From positions 124,001 through 188,000 of the forward strand of contig CALOAX010000006.1 of assembly GCA_942491485.1 (NCBI GenBank): a DNA stretch of 64,000 nt, written 5' to 3'. Position numbers and translations under genes: made by a program. This document shows, in pieces, positions 49,232-58,517 of this stretch; the stretch's first letter is position 1; each line of letters opens with the position of its first letter. Below the pieces are notes generated by a model. That model saw nothing but the letters and a program-made list of their open reading frames with translations. It searched no databases and was not told the origin of the DNA. This DNA is from Desulfoluna sp942491485. Its GTDB lineage: Bacteria > Desulfobacterota > Desulfobacteria > Desulfobacterales > Desulfolunaceae.

Positions 49232-49815
49232 TTTACCTTCATACCGGTTGCGTTGGAGGGTTTTTGGGTCAACTTGGCTCGGGTACACACGATTTGAAAA
49301 CTCTTCATGGCCACATTCTTCTGCGCGGCACCCCGCTGCAATATTTTCAAGGTGGCGCTGGAGAAGTACTCTGACGTTTCAAGCTTGCGGGTAAAGTCCG
49401 CAACAGTGATCTCATCCAGGGCAGACCCCTTAAGGGTGACACTGTTTCCGACCTCATCGTAACTCTGGATCCACATACGATCTGGAATCACGAGCTCCGT
49501 CATGGCTCCGAGAACCTTGACGGGTGCTTTTCGGACCACCTGCAACTCTTCAATGATGTCGATCTTCTTCTGGAGGACCTGATTCTTCTTGTTGATGGCG
49601 TCCACCTCTTTGGCCTTCTTCTTGAATTTGTTCAGTTCGGCCTGGGTGTCGCTCACCTTTTGTTTGTACTCAGCGACCTTGGCACTCACACTCATGGAGT
49701 ACCCCCCCATCCCCACAACAATCAAAAGGACAAGGAGTAAAAAGATCGTCACCTGACGTCGGACATTCTCTTTCGTTCGAGCGGCTCGAAAAGGGAGTAA
49801 GTTGATTCGTATCAT
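49228..49815 (-). CDS. pilN: Type IV pilus inner-membrane protein PilN
   Basis: A 195-residue bitopic protein. It opens with MIRINLLPFRAARTKE, the short cytoplasmic INLLP motif that binds PilM. A membrane helix (about 24–44) follows, then a coiled coil and a compact periplasmic domain. It overlaps pilM by 4 bp and pilO by 4 bp, so translation is coupled along the operon. Confidence 0.93.
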   Translation of the reverse strand: MIRINLLPFRAARTKENVRRQVTIFLLLVLLIVVGMGGYSMSVSAKVAEYKQKVSDTQAELNKFKKKAKEVDAINKKNQVLQKKIDIIEELQVVRKAPVKVLGAMTELVIPDRMWIQSYDEVGNSVTLKGSALDEITVADFTRKLETSEYFSSATLKILQRGAAQKNVAMKSFQIVCTRAKLTQKPSNATGMKVK

Positions 49816-50879
49816 TTGTCGTTCACTTTCCTTATCGCAAGCCCCATGCAGATGGCGGCCTGGGGAGCCATCTGCTTGAGATAGTCATCGTCAATTCGAC
49901 CATCCCCTAAATTCAAGGCCTTGAATGGATCAATGGTCTCTACTTCAGTGGATGTCCTGAGTGCCAGCATCTTCTTGAAATCGATGATATTGCCCCCACC
50001 CCCGCTGATCAGAATCTTCTGAATTCTCTCTTCAGGGTAGGTGGAATAAAAAAAGTCCAGAGCCCGACTGATCTCTGTACACCAGTCGGCAATGACAGCC
50101 GACTCGATATCTTTCAGTTCGTCATTGGAGATACGTTCCCCGTTGTTGTTGAGCTTGACCTCTTCGGCCTCTTCGGCGGAACAGTCCAAAATGGACATGA
50201 TCTTCTGGTTCGTCTGTCCGCACCCGAGGGAGACGTCCCTCATGAACAGCGACGTACGCCCTTTGAGAATGTTGAGAGAGGTCTTGCTTGCGCCCACGTC
50301 AATAAGCGCCACAAATTCATCCCCCGTTGCCTCCGGCCCCATGTAGCCCTGCTCGTAAATATTCTGAAGGGCGAAGGCGTCCACATCAACAATGCAGGGC
50401 CCAAGCCCTGCCATCTCCAACACATTGACATAGTCGGCAATCATCTCTTTTTTGGCCGCAACGAGAAGGACGCTCATCTGGTTGGGGTTGTGCTCGCTTT
50501 CCCCAAGAATCTGGAAATCAAGATTCACGTCACTGATGTCAAAGGGGATGTATTGCTCGGCTTCAAAATGAATGGTGGATTGCAGGGCCTCTTCCGTCAT
50601 GCTCTGAACGTTGATTTTCTTGACGACGACGGAATATCCCCCAATGGAAATCGCTGCATTGGTGGTTTTGATGTTATGGGCCCGCATGGCTTCGCGGATG
50701 GTTTCAGCCACCTCTTCGGGATCACGAATAACCCCCTCTTCAATGGCCCCATGGGGCATATCGTAAAGGCCGAAGCGCTTCAGAGCATACCCGTTCTTCG
50801 TATCAGCAACTTCAGCAACCTTGATGGTGCTGGAACCGATATCAAGCCCGATCAGCTGATCTTTTTTTCCAAATGTCAT
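49812..50879 (-). CDS. pilM: Type IV pilus actin-like protein PilM
   Basis: A 355-residue cytoplasmic actin-fold ATPase that docks on PilN. It opens with QLIGLDIGSSTIKVAEV (phosphate 1 motif). FVALIDVGASKTSLNIL (phosphate 2) and ILISGGGGNIIDFKKML (adenosine motif) follow. It is the first gene of pilMNOPQ. The start ATG 50879 follows AAGGGTG. A possible promoter lies about 530 bp upstream, leaving a long untranslated leader. Confidence 0.94.
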   Translation of the reverse strand: MTFGKKDQLIGLDIGSSTIKVAEVADTKNGYALKRFGLYDMPHGAIEEGVIRDPEEVAETIREAMRAHNIKTTNAAISIGGYSVVVKKINVQSMTEEALQSTIHFEAEQYIPFDISDVNLDFQILGESEHNPNQMSVLLVAAKKEMIADYVNVLEMAGLGPCIVDVDAFALQNIYEQGYMGPEATGDEFVALIDVGASKTSLNILKGRTSLFMRDVSLGCGQTNQKIMSILDCSAEEAEEVKLNNNGERISNDELKDIESAVIADWCTEISRALDFFYSTYPEERIQKILISGGGGNIIDFKKMLALRTSTEVETIDPFKALNLGDGRIDDDYLKQMAPQAAICMGLAIRKVNDK

Positions 50880-51606
50880 AAGTACACCCTTACAGGAATG
50901 GGATTTATGGACTCAACACGCATACACCCCAAAGGGGGGTACACCAATTCCATGAGGACACCACGCCGTGCCTGCTGAAACACATTATTCTCGGCTTTTC
51001 GCAGATAAATAAAATTCAGATAAACGCTCCCCGAAGCGAAAGCCTGTTGATGGCTTCATTTATTATCCGTTATATATATTCAAGTATTGCTACAATGAAG
51101 TCAAGGAAAATATATAACCCACTTGGATAACTAACATATCTTGTACCCACAAGAAAAAACCATCAAGATATTGTATAGCTGAGCACTGTTTAGCGTTTAT
51201 CAGTTCAGCAAAAAAAACCTATGAATACAAAAGCATGAGTACTGACAATGTATTCACGAGGAACAAAAAACTGTGCAAAATATCGCTAAAGAAAAAGCCA
51301 GCTAAACTGGATGGTGTGCCATCCACGCTCATTTCAGAATTTGGGTAAGATGGGGGGGAGGAGTACAGATCAGATCTGCAAACAGAATCACGTCAAATGG
51401 ATTATCCTTACGATTATCCATGACAACATGATTCTGTCAAGTTTTTTTGAACAGACAAAAGAACGGTGGGACAAGAAAGCTTAAAGCAGAGGGCTTAACG
51501 TAAGAATCACAGAGCAACCTGACAGAACAGGCAGCACGATAATACGGCCAGCCCTTGTACTGTCGGCGTTTCATCAAGAAACGATCAAACGCCGACGAAA
51601 CCAGAA
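50880..51606. other. Long region upstream of pilM, AT-rich
   Basis: A 727-bp region without a supported gene. It includes the 13-base palindrome CAGATCAGATCTG (about 51366–51378) and, on the minus strand, a good promoter (see separate entry). The middle, from about 51000 to 51350, is AT-rich with several T and A runs, and could be a regulatory leader or an unrecognised small RNA. Confidence 0.4.
51413..51440 (-). promoter_or_regulatory. Sigma-70-type promoter pointing at pilM
   Basis: On the minus strand TTGACA (51435–51440) and GATAAT (51413–51418) are separated by 16 bases. No other gene starts downstream before pilM, so it would give a leader of about 530 bases, or a separate small RNA. 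Confidence 0.5.
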
Positions 51607-52293
51607 TTAATGCAACCCTGCGACTTTCTCTTCGGCCAGAGCTTTGTAGGATGAAGCCGTACCACTCTCCATGATCTCTCGGTACAACGACGCAGCACCC
51701 TCAGTATCCCCTTGGATTTCCTTGATGCGAGCGAGATGAAAAACAGCCTCATAGAGCTTCACCGATGATTCACTCTTTCGAATCTTTTCGTACAAAGGAG
51801 CGGCCTCGACCGGTTTCCCCTGTTGCTCCAGTGCCTGCCCCTGGCCGCACCATGCGATATTCCTCAGGGAACTGTCTGAACCGAACTCCCCGGCCGCGCC
51901 ACCATACCACGTGGCTGCCGACTCATAGTCCCCGGTTTCAAAGGCAAGCCCACCATACCAGAGCAGGGCGGCGCCATAGGAAGAGCCCCCCCCTTTTAAG
52001 TTCCCGAGGACGGATGGGGCATCGGCCATCCATCGTGTAAGTGCAATGTCACGCCCCTCGCGTTCCACAACCGCCTGAAAATCCGTTTTCACGGCCTGAA
52101 AGGCAATGGACGCATCCCTGCCGGCCTTCTGGTTGTAGAGCCCGAGCCCCGTGATAATTGCCAGAAGAAGAACCCCCCCCGAAACACCCAGAAGCACCTT
52201 ATCCCTGTTTGCCTTGGCAAATGCCATGGCTTTTTCGAGAATTTCAACGAGCTGATCTTTCTCCGGCACCGCCGGTGTACTCTCTTTCTGCAT
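51607..52293 (-). CDS. Membrane-anchored tetratricopeptide protein (YfgM/TPR_21-like)
   Basis: A 228-residue protein. A cytoplasmic N-terminus of about 35 residues leads into one membrane helix (LLGVSGGVLLLAIITGLGLY) and then TPR-like repeats, for example ALLWYGGLAFETGDYESAATWYGG and ALEQQGKPVEAAPLYEKI. It resembles the YfgM/ancillary SecYEG-associated type, which helps periplasmic folding, but the similarity is only architectural. I use ATG 52293; a frame reaching 52440 runs into the kinase gene. It follows the kinase gene by 38 bp and probably shares its transcript. Confidence 0.6.
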   Translation of the reverse strand: MQKESTPAVPEKDQLVEILEKAMAFAKANRDKVLLGVSGGVLLLAIITGLGLYNQKAGRDASIAFQAVKTDFQAVVEREGRDIALTRWMADAPSVLGNLKGGGSSYGAALLWYGGLAFETGDYESAATWYGGAAGEFGSDSSLRNIAWCGQGQALEQQGKPVEAAPLYEKIRKSESSVKLYEAVFHLARIKEIQGDTEGAASLYREIMESGTASSYKALAEEKVAGLH

Positions 52294-52331
52294 GTCACAC
52301 CATCCTTTGCGTATTGGAACTCCGGTATACG

Positions 52332-53330
52332 TTATGACGCAGGCAGGTACTCCCTGATGCGGGCCCACCCCTCCTCGGGAATGTCCGCACCCGTGACGCG
52401 GCACACCTCGTACCCACACGCCGATGCAATCCTGCCGCATGTTTCAGCGGGATACCCGTTTACCATGCCGTAAAGAAATCCTGCGGCCCAAAGGTCACCG
52501 GCACCTGTGGTGTCGACAATCTCTGCCCCCACGACAGGCTCAACCTCCGTCACCTCTCCGGCAAGGGCGATCCGGCTTCCGCGTGCACCCAGTTTCAACA
52601 CTGCGACATCCGCACACTGACTCATTGCAGAAAGAGCAGCCTCTTCATCCGAGACACCGGTAAACGCTCGGGCTTCATCTTCATTGGCAATCAGAATGTC
52701 CACCGAAGGGATCACTTCCTCTTTGATAAAATCAAGGGCCTCTTCAACCACGGTAAAACTGGCCAAGTCCATGGCAACAGCCGCTCCTGCATCCTTTGCG
52801 GCTTTCAGGGTCTTGATCATCAAGTCCCTGTTAAAAACCAGATACCCCTCGATGAGGACGATGCCTGCGCCTTTGAAGTGCTCTGCGGAAATTTCATCGG
52901 GAACCAGTTCAGACGCGGCACCAAGGTAGGTAAACATGGAACGCTGGGCGTCGGGGGTAATGATAGAGAGGACACGGCCCGTTGGGGTCTCTGAGGTCAC
53001 AAGGCGCGGCACGACACCGTTCTTTTCCAGGTCCTTTTCAAAAATATCCCCATAGCTGTCCCGCCCCCGCTTTCCGACAAAGGTCGCTTTGCCGTCCAGA
53101 CGCCCCACGCCGATGATTGTGTTGCAGGCCGCACCGCCGGGCACCACGGTCACATCCGAAGTGACTTTTTCAAGCACACCGTCTGCAAAGGATCCGTCAA
53201 CAAGGGTCATGCCCCCTTTAACGTCGCTGATACCTGCCAAAAACGCATCATCTTCAAACACCAGGAGATCCATCAGCGCAGAACCGACACCGACCACCCC
53301 TCTCTTTTCATTGCTCAACTTATCGTACAT
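52332..53330 (-). CDS. PfkB family carbohydrate kinase, probable adenosine kinase
   Basis: A 332-residue ribokinase-fold enzyme. PfkB signature 1 is in VVPGGAACNTIIGVGRL, and signature 2, DTTGAGDLWAAGFLYG, holds the catalytic aspartate. The overall pattern (LMDLLVFEDDAFL near the start, ITPDAQRSMFTYLGAASEL in the middle) fits the adenosine kinase-like branch used in adenosine recycling. Because ahcY and sahR lie about 8–10 kb away, it may clear the adenosine made by S-adenosylhomocysteine hydrolysis; the substrate is not provable here. Other sugar or nucleoside kinases of the family remain possible. Confidence 0.78.
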   Translation of the reverse strand: MYDKLSNEKRGVVGVGSALMDLLVFEDDAFLAGISDVKGGMTLVDGSFADGVLEKVTSDVTVVPGGAACNTIIGVGRLDGKATFVGKRGRDSYGDIFEKDLEKNGVVPRLVTSETPTGRVLSIITPDAQRSMFTYLGAASELVPDEISAEHFKGAGIVLIEGYLVFNRDLMIKTLKAAKDAGAAVAMDLASFTVVEEALDFIKEEVIPSVDILIANEDEARAFTGVSDEEAALSAMSQCADVAVLKLGARGSRIALAGEVTEVEPVVGAEIVDTTGAGDLWAAGFLYGMVNGYPAETCGRIASACGYEVCRVTGADIPEEGWARIREYLPAS

Positions 53331-53394
53331 ACAAACAAAGCTCCTGCTGCCCCCCCAGAGTTCCGGACAGGGCCATATAAAAAATCAATGCGAC

Positions 53395-53838
53395 CTACCA
53401 TACAAGCGATTTGTGGATCCACCCCTTGTCACCATCGGCATGCCGAACCTGAATCCAGTTTCCCTTTCGGGTAAGCACCTTGAAGGGCACGCCACTGTCC
53501 ACAACAAACGCCAGAGGTTTCTTGGCCCCGGGCCCTTTTCTCACATTACATCTCTCTTTGGTCGTGATGACGGTCTGGGTCTTGTCCACCAGCTTCTTAA
53601 AAATCCAGCCGGTATCGTTCTCAAAATCTTTCACATAATACCAGGAGTCCGCCTGATCCAGAATCACGAGTGGATAGTATTTTTCCACCCCTTTCCAGAC
53701 GATTTCGTACTTGGTTCCAGGCCCGGTCCTCACATTGGCGGAATTGACACTCACACTGACTCGTTTTCCTGCCAGACTTACCGCGGGTGCCGCCATCAGC
53801 ACCGCAACCACTAAAGGAATGATCGTACGGATTCGCAT
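53395..53838 (-). CDS. Exported protein with two bacterial SH3 domains
   Basis: A 147-residue protein with a signal peptide (IPLVVAVLMAAPAVSLA, cut near residue 23) and two SH3b domains. The first has NSANVRTGPGTKYEIVWKGV and WYYVKDFENDTGWIFKKLV. The second has RCNVRKGPGAKKPLAFVV and WIQVRHADGDKGWIHKSLV. SH3b domains bind peptidoglycan or act as periplasmic adaptors. The gene stands alone on the minus strand between the kinase gene and the Fur–FeoA gene. No enzyme domain is present, so its role is unknown. Confidence 0.8.
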   Translation of the reverse strand: MRIRTIIPLVVAVLMAAPAVSLAGKRVSVSVNSANVRTGPGTKYEIVWKGVEKYYPLVILDQADSWYYVKDFENDTGWIFKKLVDKTQTVITTKERCNVRKGPGAKKPLAFVVDSGVPFKVLTRKGNWIQVRHADGDKGWIHKSLVW

Positions 53839-53983
53839 GCCTCTCTCCGTCTCTGAAGTTTGAAATTTTCGTCAAAAGTCACTGCCCGACACACCGGTCA
53901 CCCGAATACGGATTCCGATGAGCCGAAAATGCGTGTAAATGCACCAGGCATTATCTCCTCAGGAAACAGCCCTGTCCCGGCAA

Positions 53984-54658
53984 TCAACGAATCAGCTCAA
54001 CCATAATCTTCTGAGCCATCCCGCGACCTAGAATATACCGCTTGTTATCCACAGCGATGACAAACTGTCCACGTCCCTGGCTGGTGATCACCTCAATGGT
54101 GTCGCCCCGTCGAAGCCCCATGGAGAGCAGGCGCCCCGCAAGGTTCTCGCCGCACTGATACTCTCGAATAATCAGCTTTTCACCGGGTTTTGCCAGCATA
54201 AGAGGCATCAGCGGCACCCTCTTTTTCAAGCAGGACGAGCAAATACCATAAATATCCATGCGATGCTGAAGCATATGAAATCCATGGCGGGCGGCAATGG
54301 CCTCCTGAAGTTGCTCCAACTGAGGGTCGGCAAACTCCGTGATCTCTCCGCATCGCGTGCAGATCATATGATCGTGGTGGTCACCCAGGTGACGGTGCTC
54401 GTACAGCACGCGCCCCTCATCAAACCTGTTTTCCTGGGCAAACCCGTAGTGGCACATGAGCTCAAGGGTTTCCTTGAGGAAATCCATCCCCACCTGATGC
54501 CCCTCGTCGGCAAGAAGGCGATGAAGGTCATCTTCAGTCAGGTGCTCTTCCGTTTTTAAGAAGGCCTCCAGAATGGTAAATCGTTCATCAATATTATCGA
54601 TCCCCTCTCCTTCAAAGAGGGTGATAAACTGCTGTTTTTCAAGGTCATGAATCTGCAT
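53984..54658 (-). CDS. Fur family regulator fused to a FeoA domain
   Basis: A 224-residue two-domain protein. Residues 1–145 are a Fur repressor: the winged helix has EEHLTEDDLHRLLADEGHQVG, the metal region HEHRHLGDHHDHMIC type, and two CxxC pairs, C100/C103 and C140/C143, for structural zinc. Residues about 150–224 form a FeoA/SH3-like domain (LMLAKPGEKLIIREYQCG, RLLSMGLRRGDTIEVIT, FVIAVDNKRYILGRGMAQKI), which in FeoAB systems aids ferrous iron uptake and in DtxR-type regulators acts as a C-terminal SH3 domain. The fusion is in frame with no break. It probably controls iron genes in response to Fe2+. No feoB is nearby. Confidence 0.85.
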   Translation of the reverse strand: MQIHDLEKQQFITLFEGEGIDNIDERFTILEAFLKTEEHLTEDDLHRLLADEGHQVGMDFLKETLELMCHYGFAQENRFDEGRVLYEHRHLGDHHDHMICTRCGEITEFADPQLEQLQEAIAARHGFHMLQHRMDIYGICSSCLKKRVPLMPLMLAKPGEKLIIREYQCGENLAGRLLSMGLRRGDTIEVITSQGRGQFVIAVDNKRYILGRGMAQKIMVELIR

Positions 54659-54786
54659 TATTGGTATCTATACCTCCGCAACGGAGGATAGTACAGCATC
54701 TGGGAGATGTCAACCAGCCGGAACACGGGATCAGCCCTGTGTTCCGCCCCATTTCCAAAGGCAGATCCCCCGGAAAGAGAAAGAGC

Positions 54787-54826
54787 AAAAAAAAGACCCG
54801 CCCTCCACGGTTGGAAAACGGGTCTT
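54787..54826 (-). terminator. Terminator of htpG
   Basis: AAGACCCG (54793–54800) pairs with CGGGTCTT (54819–54826). On the minus strand a run of eight T follows. It lies about 65 bp past the htpG stop. Confidence 0.85.
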
Positions 54827-54889
54827 CTTCATCTATCTGTCAACGTGACGCGAATCGCTCGTCGAAAGGCCGAGCCCTTCTTCCCGGTC

Positions 54890-56806
54890 CTACAGCGCCT
54901 TTGCCATCAAATCGCCCACACGCTTGGAAAAGAGAGCCGGGTCTTCAACACGTCCCCCCTCGCTGATGATGGCCAGATCGAAAAGAAGCCGGGCATGATC
55001 AGGGAGAACGGGGTTGCCGGCGTCTTTTTCAAAGAGCCCCTTTACAGCCGCAACCAGGGGATGCTCGCCGTTAAGTTCCAGAACACGTTTCTGCTTTGGC
55101 ATCTCCTGGCCGGACGCCTTCATGATCTTTTCCATGTAGGCGCTCATGCCGAAGGCGTCCCCGGAGAGGCAGGAGACGGAGTCCTTGAGGCGGCTGGAGA
55201 GCTTCACCTCTTTGATCTCCTCATCCAGCTGCTTCTGGAGGTACTCCATGAAATTCTTGAATGCCTCTTTCGTGTCATCGTCCACGTCGGTCAGGTCCAG
55301 GTCACCCATCTCCGCGCTTTTGAGTTTTTTGCCGTCAAACTCAGGCAGGGACTGAACCACCCACTCATCCACCGGATCGCTCATGAGAAGGACTTCGTAA
55401 TCCTTGGCCTTCAACGCCTCGAGGTGGGGGCTGCCTGCAAGGGACACAAGGTCTTCACCGGTGATGTAGTAGATGAATTCCTGATCCTCTTTCATGTTCG
55501 CCACGTACTCTTCGAGGGAGACGTAAGCCCCGTCGGACTTGGTGGTCTTGTACCGGATCAGCTTGGAGATCTTATCGCGGTTGTCATGATCCATGGGAAT
55601 GCCGGACTTGATGGCCGCACCAAACTCATCGAAGAAGCTGTCGTAGGTCTCTTTGTCCATCTTGTTCAGAAGCTCGAAGACCTTCTTCACAAGGTTTTTA
55701 CGGATGTTGCGCACCAGCCGGTCCTGCTGGAGGATCTCCCGGCTGACGTTGAGGTTGAGGTCGGACGCGTCCACAACCCCCTTGACGAATCCAAGGTACT
55801 CGGGCATCAGCTCGGTGCAGTCGTCCATGATAAAGACACGCTTGCAGTAAAGGTGGATGCCGGTCTTCTTCTCACTGTAGTACATGTCCATGGGCGCCTT
55901 GGAAGGCACATAGAGAAGGGCATCGTACTCGGTGGTCCCTTCGAACTTCATGTGAATCTTGTCCAAAGGAGAGTTCCAGTCGTGACTGATGTGACGGTAG
56001 AATTCGTCGTACTCCTCGTCGGTCACCTCGCTCTTGGGCTTGGTCCAGATCGCCTTCATGGAGTTCAGGGTTTCGTCTTTGCGGACCTTCTTCGTGGTCT
56101 CCCCAACGGGCTTGCCATCGGCGTCCTTGATCACCTCTTCGTCGGGAAGGGGCTCATCCTTCTCCACGTTCATCACCACAGGGTAGCCGACAAAATCGGA
56201 GTGCTGCTTCACCACGCGCTTGATGGCCCACTCCTCGGTGAAGTCCTCCTCCAGCCCCTCTTCCTTGAGATGAAGGGTGATGGTGGTTCCGTGATCTTTT
56301 TTTGCGCAGGTCTCAAGGGTGTAGGATCCCAACCCGTCGGACTCCCAGCAGACGGCCTCGCCCTCACCGGCCTTGCGGGTCTCCACGGTCACCTTATCGG
56401 CCACGATAAATGCGCTGTAAAAGCCAACGCCAAATTGACCAATCAGCTCAGGGGCAATGGCATCGCCCTTCTTGGACTCTTCCATCGCCTTCATAAAGGC
56501 GGCCGTGCCACTTTTGGCAATGGTACCGAGGTTTGCAACCACCTCGTCCCGGGTCATGCCGATGCCGTTGTCTGAAATCACGAGGCGCTTGTTCTCGCTG
56601 TCAGGGGCGATACGAATGTGAAGGTCACCCTCCCCTTCCAGAAGCTCCGTGTGAGTCTGAGCCTCGAAGCGAAGCTTGTCGATGGCATCCGACGCGTTGG
56701 AGATCAGCTCCCGAAGAAAAATCTCCTGGTTGGAGTAAAGGGAATTTACGATAAGGTTCATCAGTTGCTGAACTTCCGTTTCAAACTGACGCGTCTCTTT
56801 GCTCAT
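54890..56806 (-). CDS. htpG: Molecular chaperone HtpG (Hsp90)
   Basis: A 638-residue ATP-dependent chaperone dimer. The N-terminal GHKL ATPase has ELISNASDAIDKLR, DNGIGMT and GQFGVGFYSAF, and LKEEGLEEDFTEEW follows in the lid. The middle and C-terminal dimer domains are complete, with VKGVVDASDLNLNVSREILQ. The length is normal. The start ATG 56806 has GGAGAG upstream. On the opposite strand an open frame of more than 600 codons exists by chance of codon usage and is not a gene. Confidence 0.97.
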   Translation of the reverse strand: MSKETRQFETEVQQLMNLIVNSLYSNQEIFLRELISNASDAIDKLRFEAQTHTELLEGEGDLHIRIAPDSENKRLVISDNGIGMTRDEVVANLGTIAKSGTAAFMKAMEESKKGDAIAPELIGQFGVGFYSAFIVADKVTVETRKAGEGEAVCWESDGLGSYTLETCAKKDHGTTITLHLKEEGLEEDFTEEWAIKRVVKQHSDFVGYPVVMNVEKDEPLPDEEVIKDADGKPVGETTKKVRKDETLNSMKAIWTKPKSEVTDEEYDEFYRHISHDWNSPLDKIHMKFEGTTEYDALLYVPSKAPMDMYYSEKKTGIHLYCKRVFIMDDCTELMPEYLGFVKGVVDASDLNLNVSREILQQDRLVRNIRKNLVKKVFELLNKMDKETYDSFFDEFGAAIKSGIPMDHDNRDKISKLIRYKTTKSDGAYVSLEEYVANMKEDQEFIYYITGEDLVSLAGSPHLEALKAKDYEVLLMSDPVDEWVVQSLPEFDGKKLKSAEMGDLDLTDVDDDTKEAFKNFMEYLQKQLDEEIKEVKLSSRLKDSVSCLSGDAFGMSAYMEKIMKASGQEMPKQKRVLELNGEHPLVAAVKGLFEKDAGNPVLPDHARLLFDLAIISEGGRVEDPALFSKRVGDLMAKAL

Positions 56807-57262
56807 GGTCTCTCCTCACATCATGTGTGTTCATATTTTTTTAAAATGATGGCCCCTCGAAACGCCGAGCAGGCCTTGTTGGCATACAAGCATGTTTTCC
56901 CTGCCATTCGGCAGAGATCCGAACCACATAAAATTTTATGCAGAATGGGAGGATGTCAAGGAGCGGGTTCAAAAAAAATCCCAGGGACCACCCCACCTTT
57001 GAAAGGGCTTGCACCACCCCATGATTCTAAGATAATGTGTCGGAATCATTCAACCCGACGTCCATCACCCCTGGCGTAAAGCGGCCCGAGTCCGTTGATT
57101 TTGTTGGGGGTTCCCAAGAGACTTCAAGGGCACACCACATGAATACAGGGCACCTGCCATGGTCCTTATGCCTGTGATTTTCTCTGCGCCGGGCCCATAA
57201 CGACTGAAGCAACGCCACTTTTTTCATGGAGGCGCTCTTCCTCACACAATCGGACACACGCT
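56807..57262. other. Divergent region htpG–radical SAM gene, nothing recognised
   Basis: About 455 bp. No heat-shock CIRCE palindrome (TTAGCACTC-N9-GAGTGCTAA) was seen upstream of htpG. The stretch contains no supported open frame, RNA gene or terminator. Confidence 0.4.
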
Positions 57263-58150
57263 ATGACTGACTACGGCATGGATTACGAAGGCATGATTTT
57301 CCGCCCCCCCTCGGAAGCATACAGCATCCTGCTTCAGGTGACGGTGGGCTGTTCTCACAACAAGTGCACCTTCTGCGAGATGTACAAAGAAAAGAAAATC
57401 TTCAAAATCAAAAGCGACGAGCAGATCATGAAGGACCTCGCCTTTGCTGCGAGACACCATCGCCACACAAAGCGCCTCTTTCTCTGTGACGGTGATGCCC
57501 TGATTCTGCCCCAAAAACGGCTTGTGAAGATTCTCAAAGAGATCAAGCGGCAGCTCCCCTGGGTGGACCGGATCGGCACCTACGCCAACACCAAAAGCAT
57601 TGCCAAAAAAAGTGTGGAAGAACTTAAAGAGCTGAAAAACCTGGGTCTCTCCATCGCCTACATGGGCCTTGAAACCGGCGACGATGAAACCCTTGCCGCC
57701 ATCAACAAGGGGGCGGACGCTGCCCGCATGATCGACATGGGCCAGAAAATCCGCTCTGCGGGTATCAAGCTTTCCGTCACCGTGCTTTTGGGCGTTGCCG
57801 GACGTGAGCGCTCGATGATACACGCCCAGGAGACCGGCCGGGTCCTCTCAGCCATCGATCCCGAGTTTGTCGGCGCCTTAAGCCTGATGCTCACCCCTGG
57901 GACCCCACTTTACGAGGACCATAAGGCAGGAAAGTTCCCTGTTCTTGAGCCCGATGAACTGCTTCGGGAGCTGGGCGCCATGATTGCCGCCACCCATTTG
58001 ACCGACGGCCTTTTCCACTCCAACCACGCTTCCAACTACCTTCCCATACGGGCCAAACTGCCCGAAGAGAAGGAGGGAACCCTGGAGCTGATCAACAAGG
58101 CTCTCCAGGGAAAAGTGGCCTTGAAACCGGAGCATTTGCGGGCCCTCTAA
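57263..58150 (+). CDS. Radical SAM protein with a CX4CX2C cluster motif
   Basis: A 295-residue radical SAM enzyme. The cysteines that bind the [4Fe-4S] cluster lie in VTVGCSHNKCTFCEMY as C30, C35 and C38, a CX4CX2C spacing rather than the canonical CX3CX2C. The conserved aromatic after the second cysteine is present, and the barrel shows GDGDALILPQKRLV-like, GLSIAYMGLETGDDETLA and VTVLLGVAGRERS strands. The domain resembles the B12-free COG1032-like group. The reaction is unknown. The gene stands alone with no ribosome-binding site that I can name; ATG 57263 is taken as start. Confidence 0.75.
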   Translation: MTDYGMDYEGMIFRPPSEAYSILLQVTVGCSHNKCTFCEMYKEKKIFKIKSDEQIMKDLAFAARHHRHTKRLFLCDGDALILPQKRLVKILKEIKRQLPWVDRIGTYANTKSIAKKSVEELKELKNLGLSIAYMGLETGDDETLAAINKGADAARMIDMGQKIRSAGIKLSVTVLLGVAGRERSMIHAQETGRVLSAIDPEFVGALSLMLTPGTPLYEDHKAGKFPVLEPDELLRELGAMIAATHLTDGLFHSNHASNYLPIRAKLPEEKEGTLELINKALQGKVALKPEHLRAL

Positions 58151-58517
58151 TCCATTGATTTGGTTTGACAAAGAAAGAGATCCACTGTAGAACCAGTGGC
58201 TCAAAACATAATCCGGGTAACCTAAGGCCTGCAGGAAAAGCGGTGCACATGAGATACTTGTGCACTCTCCGTGCGGCGTGCCCTGCTCAGTGTCCCTGTG
58301 TTTTTTCCACCGGGCAGTACATCCAACATGAGTCAGGCCTCGGTTTTCCAGAGCCCGTATATCAAGATACGCCCGAAAAGAGTCGGCGCTGAGAGTGCCC
58401 AGCAGGATCCTTACGTGATTTTTCTGTTGCGAGCCACCACTGCATGCTGTGTGTTGACACAGCTTGTCCGACTTTTTTAAGGGGCCATCATAAAAAACAG
58501 TAAGGAGACAGTACGCC
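58151..58517. other. Region upstream of transketolase
   Basis: A 367-bp gap. Just after the radical SAM stop CCACTG pairs with CAGTGG around TAGAAC as a short hairpin. A TTGACA at 58454–58459 with TTAAGG at 17 bases is a weak promoter candidate for tkt. No gene or RNA is recognised. Confidence 0.4.

Noticed and set aside
54707..56575. Long plus-strand open frame (over 600 codons) opposite htpG
   Set aside because: It is the mirror of htpG, whose protein is clearly real, and lacks a ribosome-binding site and protein-like motifs. Long antisense frames are expected from the codon usage of a GC-rich gene.
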